A DNA stretch of 21,358 nucleotides, taken from Bacteriovoracaceae bacterium UBA7317 (GTDB taxonomy: Bacteria > Bdellovibrionota > Bacteriovoracia > Bacteriovoracales > Bacteriovoracaceae). The stretch's first letter is position 1; every line of letters starts with the position of its first letter. The notes beneath the pieces were generated by a model. The model searched no databases. It worked only from the letters and a program-made list of their open reading frames with translations, and was not told the origin of the DNA. The position numbers were made by a program, and so were the translations under genes. This document shows positions 16,354 through 21,358 of the stretch, piece after piece. The stretch is taken from positions 1-21,358 of the forward strand of contig DKQD01000119.1 in NCBI GenBank assembly GCA_002474345.1, read 5' to 3'.

Positions 16354-16442
16354 AGCAGAAAAACATGGTCTATCTCAGATAATGCTGTTACCTAAGACTC
16401 TTTTCAATAAAAATAAATTTTATTGAGTCAGCAATTGCTTCC

Positions 16443-16448
16443 AAGGAG
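16443..16448 (+). promoter_or_regulatory. Shine-Dalgarno that sets the helicase start at TTG 16456
   Basis: AAGGAG lies 7 bases before TTG at 16456, inside the longer frame that opens with TTG at 16423. The 16423 start has only A/T-rich sequence upstream. The homologous part of the helicase also begins right after 16456 (KFSDLPLD). Confidence 0.75.
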
Positions 16449-16455
16449 CCCCTTT

Positions 16456-18102
16456 TTGAAATTTTCAGACCTCCCCCTCGACAAAAATATTATAAAAGCT
16501 TTAGACGAAAAGAACTTTTCTGAACTCTTTGAAATCCAGGAAAAATCAATTCCTGTGCTCTTGGAAAATGAAACTGACTTCGTTGGACAGGCCCAGACTG
16601 GTACTGGAAAAACAGCAGCTTTTGGCCTTCCCCTCTTATCTAAAATCGGCGAAAGCTTCAACCATATTCAAGGGCTTATCTTAGCACCGACTAGGGAGTT
16701 AGCAACACAAATCCAAGATGAACTGAAGGAATTTTCTAAATACACAAAAATTAGAACTTCAGTTGTCTACGGTGGAACTCCTATTAGAGACCAAATAAAA
16801 GACTTAAAAAGAAAAAAGCCTCAAATACTGGTTGGAACACCTGGAAGGGTCCTAGACCTCATTGACAGAGGCTTTATTAACCTTGGAAAAACACAATACG
16901 CGGTTTGTGACGAATGTGATGAAATGCTTAACAGAGGTTTCATTGAAGATGTTCAGGAAATTTTGGACCTCTTATCCGGAAATAGAAATATTTGGATGTT
17001 TTCTGCAACAATGCCAAAACCAGTCCTTAAAGTTGTTCAAGAGTTTTTGAATACACCTCACATGGTTTCCGTTCAAAGAAAATCTGTAAGTTCACAAAAT
17101 ATTGATCAAGGGTACTATTTAGTTCCTAGAAATAATAAAGTGAAGGCCATTTGTAGCCTATTTGACTCCATGGAAGATTTTTATGGAATGATTTTCTGCA
17201 GAACAAAAATTGAAGCAAAAATAGTTTCAGAAGAGCTGACTGCTTGGGGCATTCCTTGTAGTTCTCTCCACGGTGATATGGCCCAAGACCAGAGAACTCA
17301 TACCATGAAAAGGTTTAAAAAGAAGGATATCATTCTTTTAGTCTGCACTGATGTTGCGGCAAGAGGAATTGACGTTAACGACCTTACCCATGTTATCAAC
17401 TTTGGTCTCCCTCAAGACTTTGAATCCTACGTTCATAGAATTGGAAGAACCGGGCGGGCTGGAAATACAGGAACAGCTTTGACCTTTATTTCCCCCGATG
17501 AAAAAGGGCGCCTCTCAAGATTAGAAAAGTTTATTAAAGCACCCATTAAGAGAAAGAGGTTGCCTAAAGTTAGCGACATTAAAAAAGTTCTTTTAAGAAG
17601 AGAATTAATGAAGTTATATGAAAAGAACCAAACGGGGAAAAGCTTCAAAGACAATGAGCTTTATGACTTTTTTAAAGAGGAAACTCAAAACGAAAAAATG
17701 GAAACACTTGTCCAGAAAATGTTTGACTATATTTCTAATAATATTTTTTCAAATTATAATAGTGAAGAAACCCTAGACCTTGCTGACCACAAAGTCTCCA
17801 TGAGAGGGCCTCAAACACGCGGCCAAAGCGAGAGACGACCCATTAATACCAGTGAGGACCATGTTAGGTTTTTCGTGAACTTAGGTAAGAATGATGGGGT
17901 TAATATACAATCTTTTCTAGAGAATATTGCCGGCAGTGCCTCCGTTAAAAGAAAAGAGCTTAAAAATGTCGTCCTAAAGGATGATTTTTCTTTCCTTGAA
18001 GTTCATAAGAGTCATAAAAATAGATTCCTAAAAGGAAAAAAACTCTTTTTTAAAAAGAAGGCCTTAAGGTTTGAAGTGGCCAGAACTCCTGGCAAAAGAT
18101 AA
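16456..18102 (+). CDS. DEAD-box (DECD variant) ATP-dependent RNA helicase, DeaD/DbpA-like
   Basis: A 548-aa protein from TTG 16456. Helicase motifs in order: Q motif (FSELFEIQ), I AQTGTGKT (Lys52), Ia PTRELA, GG, Ib TPGR, II DECD (152-155, instead of DEAD), III SAT (183-185), IV IFCRTK, V TDVAARGID, VI HRIGRTGR (about 328-335). A basic, helical linker (about 355-465) follows, then a DbpA/CsdA-type RNA-binding domain (about 469-544: VRFFVNLGKNDGVN, LKDDFSFLEV), and a basic tail. It should unwind structured RNA in ribosome assembly or cold adaptation. The DbpA-like domain points to the DeaD/CsdA or DbpA group; the exact ortholog is not settled. The 5' leader holds a 12-bp hairpin. It ends one base before the stop of the opposing methyltransferase gene. 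Confidence 0.93.
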   Translation: MKFSDLPLDKNIIKALDEKNFSELFEIQEKSIPVLLENETDFVGQAQTGTGKTAAFGLPLLSKIGESFNHIQGLILAPTRELATQIQDELKEFSKYTKIRTSVVYGGTPIRDQIKDLKRKKPQILVGTPGRVLDLIDRGFINLGKTQYAVCDECDEMLNRGFIEDVQEILDLLSGNRNIWMFSATMPKPVLKVVQEFLNTPHMVSVQRKSVSSQNIDQGYYLVPRNNKVKAICSLFDSMEDFYGMIFCRTKIEAKIVSEELTAWGIPCSSLHGDMAQDQRTHTMKRFKKKDIILLVCTDVAARGIDVNDLTHVINFGLPQDFESYVHRIGRTGRAGNTGTALTFISPDEKGRLSRLEKFIKAPIKRKRLPKVSDIKKVLLRRELMKLYEKNQTGKSFKDNELYDFFKEETQNEKMETLVQKMFDYISNNIFSNYNSEETLDLADHKVSMRGPQTRGQSERRPINTSEDHVRFFVNLGKNDGVNIQSFLENIAGSASVKRKELKNVVLKDDFSFLEVHKSHKNRFLKGKKLFFKKKALRFEVARTPGKR

Positions 18103-18103
18103 T

Positions 18104-18781
18104 TCAAAATCTATAAAGTAAGTTTGTAAAGAGAGTTGTTTCTTCGTTAAAGAAGTAACGACTCTCTAAAAGACGGTTTGAAATAAAAGTAAAGTGTTTC
18201 TTTAATAACTTCTGATAGAAAACACGGGACCTTCTTCTCGCATAATAATCCTTAAACTCATGATCCCTTATTTGAAAATCCAACTCTGTATCAGTCGGCA
18301 CAGTTAAGTAGAGGAACTTCACTCGCATAGAAAGCAAGGGGATGGCCTGCTCTAATTCCTTTGTCGTTAAATATTGCAAAACAGAGTTGCATAAACCCAA
18401 ATCATAGCGCCCTTTAGTTTTCTCCAACCATTCCATCATCCCCATGTTTTTTAAAGTTAAGTTTTTTATTCCGTACTTTTTTTTCCACGTTGCCATAGTT
18501 TCAAAAGCATAGGGAGATGGCTCAACACCACAAACCTTCTTCAAAGCAAGCTTTTTTCTCCCTTCCTTTATCATAGACCCCAATCCAAAACCTAGATCAA
18601 CCATAGAGCGGATTTCAATCATTTCTAAGTTAAAAAGAGAGGTTAAATAAGCAAAGTGTTCTTTTACGTTCCCAATACAGTCCATACTTTCTGGGTCACT
18701 ATAATTACTGGCCCAATAATCCTTAGGAAAGCCATCTTCTCCAGAAGCTGTTTCACCTTCCCTTGTTCCTACTTTACTCAT
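18104..18781 (-). CDS. Class I SAM-dependent methyltransferase (substrate unknown)
   Basis: The longest frame begins at 18907 but would overlap the divergent gene. GAAGGG lies 6 bases before the ATG at 18781, so I start there (225 aa). The Gly-rich motif I, SMVDLGFGLGSMIKEG, and acidic motif II, CGVEPSPYAFETM, identify a Rossmann methyltransferase. NMGMMEWLEKTKGRYDLGLCNSVLQYL covers motifs III-IV. The N-terminus (GEDGFPKDYWASNYSDPESM, then NVKEHFAYL) resembles the substrate-side region of small methyltransferases with a W..nYsdP pattern. A basic C-terminal segment (RRRSRVFYQKLLKKHF) follows. The specific target, protein or small molecule, cannot be read. Its 5' end faces the divergent anchored orphan across 79 bases. 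Confidence 0.8.
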   Translation of the reverse strand: MSKVGTREGETASGEDGFPKDYWASNYSDPESMDCIGNVKEHFAYLTSLFNLEMIEIRSMVDLGFGLGSMIKEGRKKLALKKVCGVEPSPYAFETMATWKKKYGIKNLTLKNMGMMEWLEKTKGRYDLGLCNSVLQYLTTKELEQAIPLLSMRVKFLYLTVPTDTELDFQIRDHEFKDYYARRRSRVFYQKLLKKHFTFISNRLLESRYFFNEETTLFTNLLYRF

Positions 18782-18860
18782 AAAAGACCCTTCATGAAAA
18801 AATAAGCAGATTTGCTTTTTTGTTTTTACTTTTTCTAGATAGCTTGTTATTGCACCGTAT

Positions 18861-19472
18861 ATGAAATATAAACTTAGAACCCCATCTATAATAAGGCTTT
18901 TGGCCATTTTTTCAATCCTTCTCTTCTCTTTTCTTCTAACTGAAGGGCTAAAGTCCGAGCTTTCTGAGATTTCTGAGCATCCTAAGAATGCTTCGCTTTC
19001 CTTTCAAAAAGAGTCCTGTGAAGTTGAACAAATCGGTCATGAAATCATCGTTTATTGCAAACTAAAAGTGCTTTTTAGGGAATCTTCAAATGGGCCTCTA
19101 GAAGAAGAGCTCTACTTAAAAGAAGGTGAAATTGAGGGAAGCGCCACTGGAGATTTTGTTGCGCAAACCATTAGCCCTTTAAGTAACAAGCCTAACCTTT
19201 ACCACAATCCCTTTCCTCTACCCCTTAAATTAAAAAATTTAACTGACCAGGTTATGACAATGATCAACTTACAAAGGCCTCACCAAAGTGGCAGACTAAA
19301 ATGGGCCATACCAACTACAATACAAGATGAACTTGGGGAGGTTGTTGAGGAAGTTTCAGTCATTCAAGAATTTATTTTGGAAGAAAGCATTTTGACCTTA
19401 AAAAAGGGAGGGCTTAAACTTATCGAAGTCGACCTAAATAATGTTTCACATCCTATAAATAACCTTCCCTAA
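18861..19472 (+). CDS. Membrane-anchored or exported orphan protein
   Basis: A 203-aa protein. The N-terminus KYKLRTPSIIR-LLAIFSILLFSFLL is a basic segment followed by one hydrophobic helix, without a clear cleavage site, so it is either an uncleaved anchor or a signal. The remainder (about 175 aa) is acidic and beta-rich with alternating patterns (EVEQIGHEIIVYCKLKVLF), two Cys (53 and 66) and a Pro-rich stretch (NPFPLPLKLK). I do not recognise it. No Shine-Dalgarno precedes the ATG. A TTG at 18900 has AAGG 3 bases upstream but would delete the basic n-region, so I keep 18861. The 3' end overlaps the opposing membrane-protein gene by 27 bases. Confidence 0.65.
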   Translation: MKYKLRTPSIIRLLAIFSILLFSFLLTEGLKSELSEISEHPKNASLSFQKESCEVEQIGHEIIVYCKLKVLFRESSNGPLEEELYLKEGEIEGSATGDFVAQTISPLSNKPNLYHNPFPLPLKLKNLTDQVMTMINLQRPHQSGRLKWAIPTTIQDELGEVVEEVSVIQEFILEESILTLKKGGLKLIEVDLNNVSHPINNLP

Positions 19473-20048
19473 AAAAAATAAAAGAGAAGAAAAAAGAAAT
19501 AAGTTACAAATACCTGTGACTTTAACTATAAACTGAAACTTTGCATTATCAGCAGGAGCGTACCAGACGCCTTCATCACCCTTTGTTTTAGTTCCAACAA
19601 TTTTATAAAACCCATGAGCATAATAGGTTTCTAAAATGACAGAGCCGATTAAAGTTAGATGAAAAATACCATAAGGCCAATTAAAATTAGTTTTAAGACC
19701 ACTGAACCAATAAATACTAAGTCCAAAAAATAGAATAACACAACTTAAGTCATGAATAATTCCAATAGGAGGAACCCAGTTTTTCGTTACAAATAACATA
19801 AATATTTCAACAATGCCTCTTACCCACATCCATAAAGAAAAAATAATCCATATGCTTGTATAAGGGCTTAGCTCAAAATTAAAATAGCAATAAGGTAAAA
19901 GAAAAAACCAAACGTAGATCGTAAAAAAGAGCCAAAAAGCCTTGGCCTTTGAAATCGCCCCTCCCATTTTAGCACGGTTATTTTGCCTCCAAAAAAAATA
20001 AAAGGAGAGAAGGACAGACAAAAGAGAGCAAATTGTAAAAATCACCAT
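19446..20048 (-). CDS. Multi-pass integral membrane protein of unknown function
   Basis: A 200-aa protein with about six hydrophobic helices (approximately 1-18, 37-57, 64-86, 97-115, 125-145, 176-195). Loops carry aromatic and His residues (IGIIHDLSCV, WPYGIFHLTLIG, ETYYAHGFYKIVG) and an acidic patch (KGDEGVWYAPADNAKFQF) before the last helix. The family is not recognised; small bacterial membrane proteins with similar loop His/Tyr content exist, but I make no call. The start overlaps the end of the solute-binding protein gene by 7 bases (20042-20048), with AAAAGGG upstream, so it is translationally coupled to the ABC transporter genes. Its 3' end overlaps the opposing orphan by 27 bases. 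Confidence 0.72.
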   Translation of the reverse strand: MVIFTICSLLSVLLSFYFFWRQNNRAKMGGAISKAKAFWLFFTIYVWFFLLPYCYFNFELSPYTSIWIIFSLWMWVRGIVEIFMLFVTKNWVPPIGIIHDLSCVILFFGLSIYWFSGLKTNFNWPYGIFHLTLIGSVILETYYAHGFYKIVGTKTKGDEGVWYAPADNAKFQFIVKVTGICNLFLFSSLLFFLGKVIYRM

Positions 20049-20833
20049 CGACCCTTTTCCAAATACTTTGATTTAATTTTCTGATAATGGTCTGAAGTCC
20101 TTATTTTTCCAAGAGTGCTCCATATTTTTTGAGATAGTCCACGGTTACCTCGATGAAACTGATGAGATATCAAAAGATAATAATTTTTCTTTTTTAAAGG
20201 AACACTACTTTTCCTCAAGTTCTCAAAACCACTCTTTTTAAGCCACGTATCGCCTTCACTGTCATGTAATGCCACAGACTTCACATAACTCTTTTTTAAC
20301 ATAGAAAGTAACTGTTCTATCCCTTTCATTTCTTTTACTTTTATATTCGATTCTCTTAGATCTTTTACAATTGAGTAACCTTCCTTTGCTCCCACTATAC
20401 CTCTTATACTCTTCAAAGTTTTATTATCCCAAACAGTGCCTTTATTTTTCAATGAGTATAGATAATAGGCCCCTTCACCAATTCTTTGTTGAGCTAAGAT
20501 TTTATTCTTATTCGTCGGATAAACTCCAAATTCTTTTCTAGATTTTTTATAACTAACCGACGCCATAATATCGACCCTTCCACTTTTTAATGTCAAAAGA
20601 CAACGCTTAAAGGGCCTCCTTTTAAATTTAAACTTCACTTTCATTTTTTCTTCTAGTAGTTTAAACATCTCAAAATAAAGACCTGGTAGTTCTCTCCCCT
20701 CTTTTCCTTTTTCTACATAAATTGGAAAGGCTCCTTTTGGTTCCATGCAAACCTTTAAAACTCTTGCAAAGGAGGTGTTTAGAAAAAAAGTTGCTATTGT
20801 TAAAATAAAAAACCTGCGTCCATTGAATAACAT
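20042..20833 (-). CDS. Amino-acid-type ABC transporter substrate-binding protein (SBP family 3)
   Basis: A 263-aa protein from ATG 20833, chosen because GAGGGGG lies just upstream; the ATG at 20863 has no such site. The signal peptide (about 1-22, ending SFA|R) targets the periplasm. The family 3 pattern is clear: VLKVCMEPKGAFPIYVE, LPGLYFEMFKLLEEKM, FKRCLLTLKSGRVDIMASVSY..SRKEFGVYP, and VGAKEGYSIV further on. It would capture polar amino acids or related solutes for the adjacent permease. It carries more aromatic and basic residues than typical glutamine- or histidine-binding proteins, so the ligand is uncertain. It follows the permease gene by 30 bases and overlaps the next membrane-protein gene. 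Confidence 0.85.
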   Translation of the reverse strand: MLFNGRRFFILTIATFFLNTSFARVLKVCMEPKGAFPIYVEKGKEGRELPGLYFEMFKLLEEKMKVKFKFKRRPFKRCLLTLKSGRVDIMASVSYKKSRKEFGVYPTNKNKILAQQRIGEGAYYLYSLKNKGTVWDNKTLKSIRGIVGAKEGYSIVKDLRESNIKVKEMKGIEQLLSMLKKSYVKSVALHDSEGDTWLKKSGFENLRKSSVPLKKKNYYLLISHQFHRGNRGLSQKIWSTLGKIRTSDHYQKIKSKYLEKGRW

Positions 20834-20863
20834 TTCGCCCCCTCTAACATAAATATAAAACAT

Positions 20864-21358
20864 TTAATTTTTTAAATAAGATAGAAATCTTTTTTCTAGC
20901 AAACGAAAAGCCCAAACAATAATAAATGTTAAAATTAAATATAATACTGCAGCAGTTATAAAAGCTTCTGCAGGACTGAAGTAACGAGCATAAATAATTC
21001 TAGCGGCTCCCGTTATATCTACCAATGTAATAAGTCCTGCAATAGAACTCCCGTGCAACATAAAAATGACCTCATTGCCATATGCTGGGATTGAGTTTCT
21101 TAGCGCAATTGGAAAAATAATTCGTTTGAGCATAACCCATTGGCTCATACCACAAGACTTGGCCGCTTCGATTTGACCAGCAGGTAACCTCTCAATAGCA
21201 CCTCGAAAAATTTCTGTCGTATAGGCAGCAGTATTTAGAGAAAATGACAAAAGGGCAACCTTGTAAGGCTCCTTAAAAAAGCCCCATAAAAATGTATCTC
21301 GAATAAATGAAAATTGAGAGAGCCCGTAATAAAATAAAAACATTTGAACAAGTAAAGG
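20864..21358 (-). CDS. Polar amino acid ABC transporter permease, 5' end cut by right edge
   Basis: Partial: the frame is open to the right edge, starting PLLVQMFLFYYGL, which is the typical mid-N-terminal segment of His/Glu/Gln/Arg permeases. The EAA loop is present (GQIEAAKSCGMSQWVMLKRI, then IIFPIALRNSIPAYGNEVIF). Hydrophobic helices and the end LLEKRFLSYLKN complete the C-terminus, with stop TAA at 20866-20864. About 165 residues are visible, so roughly a quarter to a third of a normal permease is missing upstream. It forms the membrane channel of an uptake system with the binding protein 30 bases downstream. The cognate ATPase must lie outside this window if it is clustered. Confidence 0.9.
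   Translation of the reverse strand, partial: PLLVQMFLFYYGLSQFSFIRDTFLWGFFKEPYKVALLSFSLNTAAYTTEIFRGAIERLPAGQIEAAKSCGMSQWVMLKRIIFPIALRNSIPAYGNEVIFMLHGSSIAGLITLVDITGAARIIYARYFSPAEAFITAAVLYLILTFIIVWAFRLLEKRFLSYLKN

Noticed and set aside
18782..18907. N-terminal extension of the second methyltransferase to 18907
   Set aside because: It would overlap the divergent gene, and a good GAAGGG site points to the ATG at 18781.

Overview
The window is a strongly AT-rich, gene-dense bacterial chromosome segment (roughly one-third G+C by eye). The pattern is many Sec-exported proteins, OmpL47-like Ig-type repeat proteins, a divergent LigA, a cyclic-nucleotide-binding protein and many small orphans. This fits a free-living Gram-negative such as a Bdellovibrio-and-like organism (Bacteriovoracaceae/Halobacteriovorax type). 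That assignment rests on overall gene flavour; no rRNA or marker gene is present. I saw no rRNA, tRNA, CRISPR array, insertion sequence or phage module. After start-site correction no gene-free stretch exceeds 300 bases.

Left part (1-4809, all minus strand): an unrecognised 394-aa cytosolic protein is followed by two paralogous secreted proteins, each made of about five 92-95-residue Ig-like repeats. The second paralog runs off the left edge within a few residues of its expected end. Next (5087-7627, plus) comes a LemA / TPM-domain / TPM-domain cluster with a small secreted orphan at its end. It is met tail-to-tail by a HAD hydrolase.

Middle (8668-12699): a secreted lytic transglycosylase-like protein, a DCTPP1-like MazG-fold nucleotide pyrophosphatase, a small secreted orphan, an 86-aa acidic orphan with its own terminator, a small-molecule methyltransferase that appears to start at ATT, and a cNMP-binding-domain protein with an unrecognised C-terminal half.

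Right part (12757-21358): a divergent NAD-dependent DNA ligase, a DUF374 acyltransferase-like protein, an Ala/Gly-rich secreted orphan with a strong terminator, a DEAD-box (here DECD) RNA helicase with a DbpA-type RNA-binding tail and a 12-bp hairpin in its leader, a second methyltransferase, an anchored orphan, a multi-pass membrane protein, and a polar amino acid ABC transporter pair (binding protein plus a permease cut by the right edge).

Recurring traits are opposed genes that end with no space or overlap at their stops (four junctions), and several non-ATG starts (GTG, TTG, probably ATT) chosen by clear Shine-Dalgarno sequences. The least explained parts are the 394-aa protein with its Ig-repeat paralogs, the ATT-start methyltransferase, the ligase with two altered catalytic residues, and the helicase leader hairpin.
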